NCBI RefSeq assembly: GCF_014207135.1 | Contig: NZ_JACHCC010000005.1 | Span: 372,001 to 436,000 of the forward strand | DNA: 64,000 nt | Direction: 5' to 3' | Source: Pedobacter cryoconitis | GTDB lineage: Bacteria; Bacteroidota; Bacteroidia; Sphingobacteriales; Sphingobacteriaceae | In this document: piece by piece, positions 51,392-60,928 of the stretch | Numbering within the stretch: position 1 is the first letter of the stretch | Layout: the number at the start of each line of letters is the position of its first letter | Program-made: the position numbers and the translations under genes | Notes under the pieces: generated by a model | The model's input: the letters and a program-made list of their open reading frames with translations, nothing else | Told to the model about the DNA's origin: nothing | The model's database searches: none

Positions 51392-52219
51392 CTATCTGAT
51401 GGGTTTTCCTGAACCCGAATTAAAATATCTTTGTGCCTCAGGTAAATCTCTCTGGATCTGTGCTATCCTTGTTGCATCGGCCGGGTGAGTACTCAAAAAC
51501 TCAGGTGGTTTTTGTGAACTCTGACTTACAGCAGCCATCCTCTGCCAGAAACTAACTGCATTTGAAGGATTATAACCAGCCATAGACATAAAAATAAGTC
51601 CAAGATGGTCAGCTTCCAACTCCTGTGTTCTTGAGTTAGGCAACAAATAGAACCCTTGCGCCCCAACACCATAAACCTGACTGATCAGATTCTGCGTAGC
51701 TTCAGACTGATTTCCGGTTGCAGCCCCGATTAAACCACCGAGCCCTTGTGCTACGGCAGCTTTCGACGCTCTTTCTGAAGAGTGCTGCGCTACTGCATGG
51801 GCAATCTCATGCCCCATCACCGTTGCCAGTCCTGCATCGTCTCTGGTTACTGGTAAAATACCTGAATAAACAGCTACTTTACCTCCTGGCATACACCAGG
51901 CATTAACTTCTTTACTGTCAATTAAGTTAAATTCCCAATGAAAGCCCTGGATCTGCGCGGCATAACCGTTTGCATTCATGTATTTAGTTACCGCAGCAGC
52001 AATCTTCTCTCCTATTCTCTTCACCCTCGCTGCATCAGCATTATTCAATATCTTAGTCTTCGGATCTTTCAGTAAAGTGGTATAACTTTGTGCAGCGGCA
52101 GTCTGCATTTGGCTTTCATTCACAAAACTTATTCTGTTTCTCCCGGACAACGGGACAGTGGAACAAGCGTAAGCCATCGATATTACAACAGCAATACCCG
52201 GCAATGTTAATTTCTTCAT
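51392..52219 (-). CDS. M48 family zinc metallopeptidase lipoprotein
   Basis: This 275-residue lipoprotein (lipobox MAYAC, Cys about 19) has the M48 peptidase domain with GHEIAHAVAQH (HExxH) and the third-ligand glutamate in RTQELEADHLGL. It resembles periplasmic LoiP/YcaL-type peptidases, which take part in envelope-protein quality control. No transmembrane helices beyond the signal are visible, which separates it from HtpX. It lies 8 bases after plsY on the same strand, in a likely operon nadC-plsY-M48. Confidence 0.93.
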   Translation of the reverse strand: MKKLTLPGIAVVISMAYACSTVPLSGRNRISFVNESQMQTAAAQSYTTLLKDPKTKILNNADAARVKRIGEKIAAAVTKYMNANGYAAQIQGFHWEFNLIDSKEVNAWCMPGGKVAVYSGILPVTRDDAGLATVMGHEIAHAVAQHSSERASKAAVAQGLGGLIGAATGNQSEATQNLISQVYGVGAQGFYLLPNSRTQELEADHLGLIFMSMAGYNPSNAVSFWQRMAAVSQSSQKPPEFLSTHPADATRIAQIQRDLPEAQRYFNSGSGKPIR

Positions 52220-52227
52220 TAGTTTTT

Positions 52228-52881
52228 TTAGTTAGCAGGTGTTTTCTTTTTGAACAGATACACTTTTGATTCCTTGCCTTTAAGCAGGCGCTCAAGATTT
52301 TTCTGATGCGTAACCAGGATCAGTATACATACACACATCCCGTACAAAACTTCTGACTTAATTGTCGAATGGAATATAAAAACAATTCCCAATGGAAACG
52401 TAAACCCAGCACATATAGAACTTAGAGATACGTATTTGGTAACCAGAAGCACGACCACAAAAACAAGTACACAAAGCATAGCTGCCGGAAAATTAACCGC
52501 CAAAATCATTCCAAAAAGAGTAGCAACACCTTTTCCTCCCCTGAAACCAGCAAAAACCGGGAACAAATGTCCCATTACAGCAGTTACACCCAAAGCCAGC
52601 TCATAATTTACAAATTGGGAAGAGTTATGGGGTCCGGTCACTGAAAGACCTATAAAATAGGCAAGTTTGGTCGCAGTGTACCCTTTGGCAATATCAATGG
52701 TCATTACAGCCATCCCAGCCTTTTTACCCAATACACGGAAGGTATTGGTAGCACCTGCATTTCCACTGCCGTATTCTCTTACGTCAATACCGTAAAATGC
52801 CTGTCCGATCCAAACCGCCGTTGGGATTGACCCACAGAGGTAAGCTAAAATAACTGCAGAAATAGAGTAGATTGATATCAT
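52228..52881 (-). CDS. plsY: Acyl phosphate:glycerol-3-phosphate acyltransferase PlsY
   Basis: This 217-residue inner-membrane enzyme acylates glycerol-3-phosphate using acyl-phosphate, the first step of phospholipid synthesis. It has the three PlsY motifs: CGSIPTAVWIG (about 16-26), GSGNAGATNTFRVLGKKAG (about 38-56) and FPVFAGFRGGKGVAT (about 104-118). Hydrophobic segments fit five transmembrane helices. The C-terminal tail is basic. It lies 3 bases after nadC, so the two are co-transcribed. Confidence 0.96.
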   Translation of the reverse strand: MISIYSISAVILAYLCGSIPTAVWIGQAFYGIDVREYGSGNAGATNTFRVLGKKAGMAVMTIDIAKGYTATKLAYFIGLSVTGPHNSSQFVNYELALGVTAVMGHLFPVFAGFRGGKGVATLFGMILAVNFPAAMLCVLVFVVVLLVTKYVSLSSICAGFTFPLGIVFIFHSTIKSEVLYGMCVCILILVTHQKNLERLLKGKESKVYLFKKKTPAN

Positions 52882-52884
52882 ACC

Positions 52885-53727
52885 TTAATAGGCTTTTAAA
52901 CTCATGTCTAAACTTTTAACCGAATGAGTTAATGCACCCATAGAGATATAGTCAACGCCACAATCTGCATATTCAGTTATATTTTCTTCGGTAATTCCAC
53001 CGGATGCTTCTGTGATAAACCGGTGATCAATCACTTTCACAGCTGTTTTAAGGTCATCAAAACTAAAATTATCCAGCATAATTCTGTTTACCATACCTTT
53101 TGCCAGTACCTGGTCCAGTTCTTCCAGGTTTCTTACTTCAATCTCAATTTCCAAATACTTTCCTTTATCTGCAAGATAATCATTTGCAGCCGTGATCGCA
53201 TTTGCAATCCCGCCGGCATAATCAACATGATTATCCTTGATCAGGATCATATCATACAAACCAATCCTGTGATTAACTCCACCACCAATTCTGACAGCCC
53301 ATTTTTCCAGATATCTCATACCTGGTGTTGTTTTACGGGTATCCAGCAATCTGGTCTGATAAGGTGAAAGTAAATGTACAATCCGATTGGTCTTGGTCGC
53401 GATTCCGCTCATCCGCTGCATGCAGTTCAGCACCAGCCTCTCGGCCAGCAGAATAGCATGGGAACTGCCTGATACTGTAAAAGCAATATCTCCGTATTTC
53501 ACTTCATCCCCGTCATTCAGAAATACTTCAGTATACAGGGTTGGATCTATTTGCCTGAAGATTTCCAGGGCAAGTTCTACTCCGGCAAGGATACCGTCTT
53601 CTTTAACCAAAAGTTTTGCTTTCCCTGTAGCACCAGCAGGAATGGTGGACATGGACGTATGATCGCCATCACCAAGATCCTCAGCAATAGCATTTTTTAT
53701 AAACAGGTCTATTAATTTCTTATCCAA
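52885..53727 (-). CDS. nadC: Nicotinate-nucleotide pyrophosphorylase (quinolinate phosphoribosyltransferase)
   Basis: This 280-residue enzyme makes nicotinate mononucleotide from quinolinate and PRPP in NAD synthesis. It shows EDLGDGDHTS near the N-terminus, ERLVLNCMQRMSGIAT, the RKTTPG motif with MRYLEKWAVRIGGGVNHRIGLYDMILIKDNH, and the C-terminal ITEASGGITEENI and DYISMGALTHS segments. Length is typical. It heads a likely operon with plsY and the M48 gene; the link to lipid synthesis is probably only positional. Confidence 0.97.
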   Translation of the reverse strand: MDKKLIDLFIKNAIAEDLGDGDHTSMSTIPAGATGKAKLLVKEDGILAGVELALEIFRQIDPTLYTEVFLNDGDEVKYGDIAFTVSGSSHAILLAERLVLNCMQRMSGIATKTNRIVHLLSPYQTRLLDTRKTTPGMRYLEKWAVRIGGGVNHRIGLYDMILIKDNHVDYAGGIANAITAANDYLADKGKYLEIEIEVRNLEELDQVLAKGMVNRIMLDNFSFDDLKTAVKVIDHRFITEASGGITEENITEYADCGVDYISMGALTHSVKSLDMSLKAY

Positions 53728-53775
53728 AACATGTATTTTAGATCAAAAATAGCATTTTTACCTAAATTTATATTA

Positions 53776-54171
53776 CTATTTATCTGGTTCAATCCTTAAT
53801 TCGGTGATAAAAAAGGTATTAGTCGTCTTTTTAAGGGTGATAGCAACCCTGTATTTCCCATTTTTAGTACTCAGGGACAGAATACCAAACCGGTAATTAG
53901 GGTTGGTATTAATGAGGTGAACAACCATTGAACTTACAGGTTGATTTTTTGTAAAAAATTCTCTTAGAATCTGTTCAGCCTGTGCTTTCGTGTAGACATC
54001 TTCCTCTTCCATTATAGTCAATTCTACAGAAGGGGAAAAATTCTTACTGATTTCCTTTGAATTTCCTGTCTTGAATAAGGCTGATAATGAATCGACAATA
54101 TCGCCCTGAAAATCCACCGGATGAAACAGCTGGGTCAATAAAATCAATACCGAAAGTAATGGTCTAATCAT
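53776..54171 (-). CDS. DUF4783 domain protein
   Basis: This 131-residue exported protein has a signal peptide (about 1-18) and a single NTF2-like DUF4783 domain (IVDSLSALFKTGNSKEISKNFSPSVELTI, EQILREFFTKNQPVSS, YRFGILSLSTKNGKYRVAITLK). The family is restricted mainly to Bacteroidota and has no assigned function. It lies 48 bases upstream of nadC on the same strand, a common neighbourhood for it as I recall, so co-transcription is likely. Confidence 0.88.
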   Translation of the reverse strand: MIRPLLSVLILLTQLFHPVDFQGDIVDSLSALFKTGNSKEISKNFSPSVELTIMEEEDVYTKAQAEQILREFFTKNQPVSSMVVHLINTNPNYRFGILSLSTKNGKYRVAITLKKTTNTFFITELRIEPDK

Positions 54172-54260
54172 ACTCTAAAGATAACAATTATTATGCACAC
54201 AAATTATGCCATTCACACATCATAAATTACATTTAGGTTCTTCTTCAGCATCAAATAGTT

Positions 54261-54268
54261 TATATTTG
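54261..54268 (+). promoter_or_regulatory. Candidate -7 promoter of gpmI
   Basis: TATATTTG matches TAnnTTTG, leaving a leader of about 80 bases before the gpmI ATG. Confidence 0.45.
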
Positions 54269-54351
54269 CTTGAGCCTGTTCTGATTTATGGCATAAAAAA
54301 TCTAACAGGTCTTCATACTTTATTTATCAGCGAAATATCAATTCAATTTAA

Positions 54352-55872
54352 ATGAATAATAAAAAAGTGATGCTCCTTATCCTGGACGGATGGGGTTACG
54401 GAAAACAAGACAATTCTGATGCAGCCTATGCAGCTAATACACCTTTCTTTGATTCTTTACTAAAAAAATATCCCAACTCAAAACTGGAAGCATCTGGTGA
54501 GGCAGTGGGTTTACCGGCTGGCCAGATGGGAAATTCTGAGGTTGGCCATATGAACCTGGGTGCGGGAAGAGTTGTCTATCAGGAACTGGGCAGGATCAAT
54601 AAAGCCATCAGTGATGGTTCCATCAAGTCTAACCAGGCTTTAGTTGACGCCTTCGACTATGCAAAGAAAAACAATAAAGCTGTTCATTTTATCGGACTGG
54701 TATCTGATGGTGGTGTGCATGCACATATCAATCATTTAAAAGGATTGTGTGACGCAGCAAATGATCAGGGACTGAAAGAAGTATTTGTACATGCTTTTCT
54801 GGATGGCAGGGACACAGATCCTAATTCAGGACTGGGTTTTATCAAAGAACTTGATCAGCACCTGAAAACCTCAACAGGTAAAATAGCCAGCTTAATTGGC
54901 CGTTACTATGCAATGGACAGAGATTCAAGGTGGGAACGTGTTAAACAGGCTTACGACTTATTAACCAAAGGGATTGGAGAACACACACAAGATCCGTTAA
55001 AAGCAATTGAACAATCCTATGCAGCGGGAATTACCGATGAGTTTGTTAAACCTATTGTGATCACCAACGAAAACAATCAGCCATTGGCAACTATCCAGCC
55101 AGATGATGTGGTTATTTGTTTTAATTACAGAACAGACAGAGGAAGGGAAATCACAACCGTCTTAACACAGCAGGATTATCCGGATTTCGACATGCACAAA
55201 CTACCGTTGTATTATGTGACAATGACTGCATATGATGAGAACTTTAAAAATGTGAAGGTGATATTCACCAAAGACGATCTTACTGAAACATTAGGTGAAA
55301 TCTTAGCCGAAAATCATAAAAATCAAATCCGTATTGCGGAAACGGAGAAATACCCACATGTAACTTTCTTCTTCTCTGGTGGCAGGGAGCAGGCCTTTAC
55401 CAATGAGAAGAGATTAATGATCCCTTCTCCAAAAGTAGCGACCTATGACCTTAAACCAGAAATGAGTGCTCAGGGAATTACCGATGCCATTACCGCAGAA
55501 CTGGAGACAGGATGGGCAGATTTTATTTGTCTCAACTTTGCTAATCCTGATATGGTAGGACATACCGGTGTATTTGAGGCAGTTGTTAAAGCAGTAGAAA
55601 CAGCAGACCGCTGTGCTGAAGCAGTAGTTACCAAAGGTCTTGAAAACGGATATTCATTTATTATACTGGCAGATCATGGAAACTCAGAATTTATGGTTAA
55701 TCAGGATGGTTCTGTAAATACAGCCCATACGACAAACCTTGTTCCCTGCATTTTGGTAGGTACCGATTATACAAGCATTGCCGATGGTAAACTAGGCGAT
55801 GTTGCACCTACCATTCTTAAACTCATGGGAATTGAGAAACCTGCGATCATGACAGGAAATTATTTAATTTAA
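54352..55872 (+). CDS. gpmI: 2,3-bisphosphoglycerate-independent phosphoglycerate mutase
   Basis: This 506-residue dimanganese enzyme interconverts 3- and 2-phosphoglycerate in glycolysis. It is of the alkaline phosphatase superfamily: LLILDGWGYG with the metal aspartate (about 12), the phosphoserine in GQMGNSEVGHMN (S62), the substrate-binding SDGGVHAHINHLKGL, GRDTDP, DRDSRWERV and the C-terminal ADHGNSE metal site. Length is typical. The next gene overlaps its stop codon by 1 base. Confidence 0.98.
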   Translation: MNNKKVMLLILDGWGYGKQDNSDAAYAANTPFFDSLLKKYPNSKLEASGEAVGLPAGQMGNSEVGHMNLGAGRVVYQELGRINKAISDGSIKSNQALVDAFDYAKKNNKAVHFIGLVSDGGVHAHINHLKGLCDAANDQGLKEVFVHAFLDGRDTDPNSGLGFIKELDQHLKTSTGKIASLIGRYYAMDRDSRWERVKQAYDLLTKGIGEHTQDPLKAIEQSYAAGITDEFVKPIVITNENNQPLATIQPDDVVICFNYRTDRGREITTVLTQQDYPDFDMHKLPLYYVTMTAYDENFKNVKVIFTKDDLTETLGEILAENHKNQIRIAETEKYPHVTFFFSGGREQAFTNEKRLMIPSPKVATYDLKPEMSAQGITDAITAELETGWADFICLNFANPDMVGHTGVFEAVVKAVETADRCAEAVVTKGLENGYSFIILADHGNSEFMVNQDGSVNTAHTTNLVPCILVGTDYTSIADGKLGDVAPTILKLMGIEKPAIMTGNYLI

Positions 55873-56402
55873 TGAAGCACCTGACGACCATATCTTTAAG
55901 TATTTTGTTTTTTGCGGCATGTAATCCGTCCGCACCCAAAAAACAAAATACTTCATTCACTTATTTTAAGCTTAAAGATTATATGGATCTTGAAGCTAAG
56001 CGTCTTAAGGTATTGAACCCTGAAATAGACAAGACTGTCATGGTTAATCAGTCCGCAGAAAGAAAGAAACTCAGAATTGCAGACTGGCAAAAAGAACTCT
56101 CTTCATTTGCTGATGCTGACATTAATAAATCTGCCTGGCAGGGACTCTTTAAACAGCGGAAAGGAAAAGACACAGAAAGCTATCTTTCAGACAATGAAAA
56201 GGTTCCTGTAAAATCAATGACCATCAGTTATAGGAATGGCAAGGTTCATGGTATTGAGCTTCTGATCAGAACAGAAAACTCATTGTATACTTCCAACGAT
56301 ACCCTCTCTTATTTCCCTGATAGCCTCTATCAGCTAAAAAAGACGCAGCATATTAAATTGCTGAATGAAAAAAGCTATCAGATCACCGGAAGGTTTAAAT
56401 AA
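55872..56402 (+). CDS. Hypothetical lipoprotein downstream of gpmI
   Basis: I do not recognise a family for this 176-residue protein. It has a lipoprotein signal with lipobox FFAAC (Cys about 16) and a soluble domain rich in Lys, Asp and Ser, with SYLSDNEKVPVKSMTISYRNGKVHGIELLIRT resembling short beta meanders. Its ATG overlaps the gpmI stop codon (TAATG), so translation is probably coupled. A role linked to glycolysis is not implied. Confidence 0.8.
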   Translation: MKHLTTISLSILFFAACNPSAPKKQNTSFTYFKLKDYMDLEAKRLKVLNPEIDKTVMVNQSAERKKLRIADWQKELSSFADADINKSAWQGLFKQRKGKDTESYLSDNEKVPVKSMTISYRNGKVHGIELLIRTENSLYTSNDTLSYFPDSLYQLKKTQHIKLLNEKSYQITGRFK

Positions 56403-56439
56403 AAATCTCAAGCTTATCTGAATTTCTCAAAGCAGATTT

Positions 56440-56491
56440 CTATACCATAAAAAAGCCTGAAGTATATACTTCAGGCTTTTTTATGGTATAG
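56440..56491. terminator. 52-bp perfect palindrome, bidirectional terminator
   Basis: The arms 56440-56465 and 56466-56491 are exactly complementary with no spacer. The stem contains an A6 and a T6 block, so RNA from either strand can form a terminator hairpin with a U-run. It separates the convergent lipoprotein and TPR genes. Confidence 0.85.
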
Positions 56492-56501
56492 AAAGATCTT
56501 T

Positions 56502-57131
56502 TTATTTCAAACTTGAAATTTGTGCTTTTACATAATCGATCAGTGAAATAATATCTTTACGTAATGGCTGAACGGTCAATACTTTTTGAAAATCTGCTAT
56601 TGAATTGTTAAACAAAACGATACACGCATCTTTATCAACGCGTTTTTTGATTTTATAAGATTTATAGATTGCATAATCCTTGTAAGCCAGACCCCTGTTC
56701 TGTAATAACTGGGTATCTTCTTCCCCGTTGATCTCTATAGCTTTGCTAAAATCTTTAATTGCCGATAAATAAAAAGTCTCACGCATCTGGTTCAAAGATT
56801 CCTTAGGATCATTGGCTACGTTTTGTCTTGCCTTGCCTCTGTAATAATATGCTGAATAATCAGATGGCTTTACTGTAATCAATCTACTGTAAGTTTCGAT
56901 AGAATTCTCAAAATTACCACATTGAAAATAAGAATACCCAAGCATCTTCAGTACATTTGGATTATTAGGGGTTTTAGAATCGGCCTTTTCCAGCTGAGCA
57001 ACCGCTCCTTTGTAATCACCTTTCATCATTGCCTGCATTCCTAATTTATCATAACTTCCGTTCTGAGCAAAGCTGGCGTTGGCAGAAATAACTAAAAGAA
57101 GTATAAGCGCTTTTTTAATGTAGTTCATCAA
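56502..57131 (-). CDS. Tetratricopeptide-repeat protein
   Basis: This 209-residue exported protein has a signal peptide (ending near SFAQ) and at least three TPR units (about 28-160), for example GMQAMMKGDYKGAVAQLEKA, VLKMLGYSYFQCGNFENSIETYSRLI and AYYYRGKARQNVANDPKESLNQMRE. TPRs mediate protein contacts; a specific partner is not visible. The gene is monocistronic and convergent with the gpmI unit. The start could be the second of the two Met codons (57128). Confidence 0.85.
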   Translation of the reverse strand: MMNYIKKALILLLVISANASFAQNGSYDKLGMQAMMKGDYKGAVAQLEKADSKTPNNPNVLKMLGYSYFQCGNFENSIETYSRLITVKPSDYSAYYYRGKARQNVANDPKESLNQMRETFYLSAIKDFSKAIEINGEEDTQLLQNRGLAYKDYAIYKSYKIKKRVDKDACIVLFNNSIADFQKVLTVQPLRKDIISLIDYVKAQISSLK

Positions 57132-57362
57132 ATTTTATTTAATAAAGAATAAAGATATAAAATGATAGGTATAAGTGCCCATAATTTACATATCATTTAT
57201 TGATTTTTAAAGGTAAACGCTTAAAAAATCAAATTATGATACAGTTGTCCATTAATTTTAAATATTCTGACTTTTTAACAGATAAAGCCGATATTCAGGT
57301 TTTGGCACAGGAGTTGAAATTATACACAACAATATATAATTATTGTTTTTATAAGCGGCAGA

Positions 57363-57376
57363 CTGTCAGATTGTCG
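57363..57376 (+). promoter_or_regulatory. Candidate regulatory motif upstream of lon
   Basis: CTGTCAGATTGTCG contains two GTC-type half-sites 26 bases before the lon start codon. Similar TGTCA/TGTC motifs near heat-shock genes of Bacteroidota are recalled only vaguely, so this is a weak call. Confidence 0.25.
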
Positions 57377-57402
57377 TTTTTTTATTCTAGAAAGGCCTAT
57401 TA

Positions 57403-59883
57403 ATGAGTATAAAAGATCAGTTTGATTTTGGCAATGCACTACCCATCATAAATGAAGATACGGAATTCTTTCCTTTAATGTCTCAACAGGATGAAGATGA
57501 GATGAATAACGAAGAAACACCGGAAATACTAGCTATACTTCCATTAAGAAATACAGTATTATTTCCCGGAGTTGTCATCCCTATTACCGTGGGAAGGGAT
57601 AAATCCATAAAACTGATAAAAGAGGCCTATAAAGGTGATAAAATTATCGGTGTGGTTTCCCAGATGGATGTATCAATTGAAGATCCTACATTTGAACAGT
57701 TGAATAAAGTCGGTACAGTAGCACATATTATCAAAATGCTACAGATGCCAGATGGAAATACAACGGTAATTATCCAGGGAAAACAACGTTTCCGATTACT
57801 TGAAGAGGTACAATCTGAACCTTATATTAAAGTTACGATCAGTAAATTTAACGAGGCCAAACATAAAAAAGACAAAGAGTTTAAAGCTTTGGTAGCTTCT
57901 ATCAGGGAAATGTCTTCACAGATTATCCAGTTGTCGCCCAATATTCCGAGCGAAGCAGCTATGGCACTTAAAAACATTGAAAGCACTTCCTTCCTGATCA
58001 ATTTCATCTCATCCAATATGAATGCAGATGTCAAAGACAAGCAGAAAATGCTGGAAATGGATAATCTGAGAGAAAGGGCCCTGATGGTCATGGAGCTACT
58101 GACACTGGAACTGCAGATGCTGGAATTAAAAAATCAGATCCAGTCTAAAGTTCGTGTTGACTTAGATAAACAACAGAGAGACTATTTCTTAAACCAGCAG
58201 CTTAAGACTATTCAGGAAGAACTTGGAGGCAACTCTTCGGATGTAGAGTATGAAGCTCTGGAGACCCGTGCCAAAAAGAAGAAATGGTCCGTTCAGGTCA
58301 AAGATCATTTCGGTAAAGAACTGGAAAAACTGGGCAGAATGAACCCTGCCGCTCCTGACTATTCTGTACAGATTAACTACCTGGAACTGTTACTCGATCT
58401 GCCATGGAATGATTTCACCAAAGACAATTTCGATTTAAAGCGTGCACAAAGAGTATTAGACAAAGATCATTTCGGACTGGAAAAAGTAAAACAGCGTATC
58501 ATTGAATATCTGGCTGTTTTAAAGCTTAAACGTGATATGAAAGCGCCGATTATTTGTTTGGTAGGCCCTCCGGGAGTTGGAAAAACTTCATTGGGAAAAT
58601 CAATTGCCAAAGCGCTGAACCGCAAATATGTCCGTATGGCATTAGGTGGTATCAGAGATGAGGCCGAAATCCGTGGACATAGAAAAACATATATAGGTGC
58701 CATGCCGGGCCGTATTATACAGTCCATAAAAAAAGCTGGTGCTGCGAATCCGGTATTCGTACTCGATGAGATTGATAAAGTAGGTTCTGATTTCAGGGGC
58801 GATCCTTCTTCTGCCCTGCTTGAAGTTCTTGATCCGGAGCAAAACAATGCATTCAATGATCATTACGTAGAAACAGATTACGATCTATCCAATGTATTAT
58901 TCATTGCTACAGCGAATTCATTAAGCAGCATTCAGCCGGCTTTACTGGATCGTATGGAAATCATAGAAGTAAATGGATATACAATAGAAGAGAAAATAGA
59001 AATCGCAAAAAAATATCTTCTGCCCAAACAAAAAGAGCAACATGGTATTAAAACAAAAGATATCAATCTCAAATCGTCTCTTATTGAGAAAGTCATCGAA
59101 GATTACACACGTGAATCAGGTGTCCGTGGACTGGAGAAAAAAATCGGGTCACTGGTTCGTGGTGTAGCGACAAAGATTGCCATGGAAGAAACCTATGAGC
59201 CTACATTAAGTATTGAAGATGTGGAGCGTATTTTAGGCGCACCGATCTATGATAAAGATTTATATGAAGGTAATGAGGTAGCCGGCGTGGTTACTGGTCT
59301 GGCCTGGACACAGGTAGGTGGAGACATTCTGTTTATAGAAGCAAGTCTCAGTCCCGGAAAAGGGAAATTAACCTTAACCGGAAACCTGGGTGATGTCATG
59401 AAAGAATCAGCCATTATTGCCCTTGCCTATATCAGGGCACATGCCACTTTATTTGGCATAGATAACCAACTGTTTGATCTTTTTGATATCCACGTACACG
59501 TTCCTGCAGGGGCAACTCCTAAAGACGGTCCTTCAGCAGGGATTACGATGCTGACTGCACTGACTTCGGCTTTTACCCAACGTAAGGTTAAATCAAATCT
59601 GGCTATGACAGGTGAGATTACACTTCGTGGTAAAGTATTGCCGGTAGGAGGAATTAAAGAGAAAATACTGGCTGCAAAAAGAGCTAATATCAAAGATATC
59701 ATCTTATGTAAATCCAATCGTAAAGATATCCTGGAAATTAAAGAAAGCTACATTAAGGACCTTAACTTCTATTACGTTTCAGAAATGAGCGAAGTAATTG
59801 ACCTGGCCCTGATGAAAGATAAAGTTAAAAATCCACAGGACCTGAGTATTAAGACTAAACCTGCAGCGACAGAATCCAATTAA
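57403..59883 (+). CDS. lon: ATP-dependent protease La
   Basis: This 826-residue AAA+ serine protease degrades misfolded and regulatory proteins in the cytoplasm. Domains in order: N-terminal substrate-binding LON domain (about 45-245; [20 protein letters not shown]), a coiled-coil region (about 250-300), AAA module (about 350-570) with Walker [10 protein letters not shown] (about 388-396) and Walker [11 protein letters not shown], and the C-terminal protease domain with DGPSAGITM (catalytic Ser about 710) and the lysine in [13 protein letters not shown]. Complete and normal in length. It is transcribed alone and closed by a hairpin. Confidence 0.97.
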   Translation: MSIKDQFDFGNALPIINEDTEFFPLMSQQDEDEMNNEETPEILAILPLRNTVLFPGVVIPITVGRDKSIKLIKEAYKGDKIIGVVSQMDVSIEDPTFEQLNKVGTVAHIIKMLQMPDGNTTVIIQGKQRFRLLEEVQSEPYIKVTISKFNEAKHKKDKEFKALVASIREMSSQIIQLSPNIPSEAAMALKNIESTSFLINFISSNMNADVKDKQKMLEMDNLRERALMVMELLTLELQMLELKNQIQSKVRVDLDKQQRDYFLNQQLKTIQEELGGNSSDVEYEALETRAKKKKWSVQVKDHFGKELEKLGRMNPAAPDYSVQINYLELLLDLPWNDFTKDNFDLKRAQRVLDKDHFGLEKVKQRIIEYLAVLKLKRDMKAPIICLVGPPGVGKTSLGKSIAKALNRKYVRMALGGIRDEAEIRGHRKTYIGAMPGRIIQSIKKAGAANPVFVLDEIDKVGSDFRGDPSSALLEVLDPEQNNAFNDHYVETDYDLSNVLFIATANSLSSIQPALLDRMEIIEVNGYTIEEKIEIAKKYLLPKQKEQHGIKTKDINLKSSLIEKVIEDYTRESGVRGLEKKIGSLVRGVATKIAMEETYEPTLSIEDVERILGAPIYDKDLYEGNEVAGVVTGLAWTQVGGDILFIEASLSPGKGKLTLTGNLGDVMKESAIIALAYIRAHATLFGIDNQLFDLFDIHVHVPAGATPKDGPSAGITMLTALTSAFTQRKVKSNLAMTGEITLRGKVLPVGGIKEKILAAKRANIKDIILCKSNRKDILEIKESYIKDLNFYYVSEMSEVIDLALMKDKVKNPQDLSIKTKPAATESN

Positions 59884-59930
59884 ATTTAAACAAGCGCTGA
59901 TTGCGCAGATAAATTTTAACTCCTATATTT

Positions 59931-59961
59931 AAAGCTCCGGAATAACCGGGGCTTTTTTTTT
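59931..59961 (+). terminator. Rho-independent terminator of lon
   Basis: A 10-bp stem (59931-59940 with 59946-59955, including one G-T pair) and a 5-base loop run into a T9 stretch. Confidence 0.88.
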
Positions 59962-59970
59962 AGAAATCAC

Positions 59971-60924
59971 ATGAAGTATACCGGCTATACGATTCTCCTT
60001 TTTTTATTATTCTGTTCTTCTTTTGCCTATTCACAAACCTATAAAAACGAATTAGGCTTTAAATCCGATAATGATTCTTACCTGGCTGCAGGTTCTGACC
60101 GTTACTATACCAACGGACTGTTTTTCTATTTCCGTCATGCAACAGATCAGCAAAAATTAAAAGAAGGCCTGGAAAAGAAAACTTATGAGATTAGTTTAGG
60201 CCAGATGATGTTTAACCCTTATTCAGGTTATGCACCGGACCCTGCTACTCAGGACCGTCCTTTTGCAGGATATCTTTATGTTGGGGGAATCATGAACTGG
60301 TTTTACACCAATGAAAGTATACTGAGTTTAAGTGCCCAGATTGGTACCACAGGAAAAAGCTCACTGGGCGAAGCCGGACAGAAACTATTGCATAAAACAT
60401 TTGGTTTTTATGACATTGATGGATGGCAGTATCAGATTAAAGGCGAACCCACACTTAATCTTTCCGGACAATACACTAAACTGCTTACCCGCACAGCTGG
60501 TAATGCCGTTGAATTCTCTTTCGAAGGATATGCAAACCTCGGAACTACCTTTACCGGTGCAGGCGCAGGTATACTTTTCAGGACAGGAAGTCTCAACCAG
60601 CTTTTTAATTCGGCTTATACCCATTCTGTGATCAGCAACAATGCGAAGACCAAGGCCCTGGTTAAAAGAGAAATATTTTTCTATGCCAAACCACAGATCA
60701 ACGTGGTAGCTTATGACGCGACAATTGAAGGAAGTTTATTTAATAATAATAGTCCGGTAACATTTGGACAGAAACCTGTTGTTCTGGCACAACAGCTTGG
60801 TGTGGATTACAGTTCGAACCGTTTCACTTTTGATTTTGGTGTTATATTTAAAACCAAAGAAGTTAAAAGTGTTGCAAGAGCACATCAATGGGGATCGATC
60901 ACAGCCCTGTACAGGTTCAACTAG
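59971..60924 (+). CDS. LpxR-like lipid A deacylase family protein (DUF2219)
   Basis: This 317-residue outer-membrane protein has a signal peptide (ending near AYSQ) and a 12-stranded barrel pattern. The N-terminal FKSDNDSYLAAGSDRYYTNG matches the LpxR signature region holding the catalytic and calcium-binding residues in Salmonella LpxR, followed by SLGQMMFNPYSG and DRPFAGYLYVG. The family removes the 3'-acyloxyacyl chain from lipid A. Activity here is inferred from family only. Its terminator lies inside the convergent arfB gene. Confidence 0.85.
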   Translation: MKYTGYTILLFLLFCSSFAYSQTYKNELGFKSDNDSYLAAGSDRYYTNGLFFYFRHATDQQKLKEGLEKKTYEISLGQMMFNPYSGYAPDPATQDRPFAGYLYVGGIMNWFYTNESILSLSAQIGTTGKSSLGEAGQKLLHKTFGFYDIDGWQYQIKGEPTLNLSGQYTKLLTRTAGNAVEFSFEGYANLGTTFTGAGAGILFRTGSLNQLFNSAYTHSVISNNAKTKALVKREIFFYAKPQINVVAYDATIEGSLFNNNSPVTFGQKPVVLAQQLGVDYSSNRFTFDFGVIFKTKEVKSVARAHQWGSITALYRFN

Positions 60925-60928
60925 ATAA

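Noticed and set aside
57200..57403. 67-codon frame directly upstream of lon
   Set aside because: It starts at a TTG, shows no domain or sensible composition, runs through the lon promoter region and overlaps the lon start codon; a chance frame is more likely.
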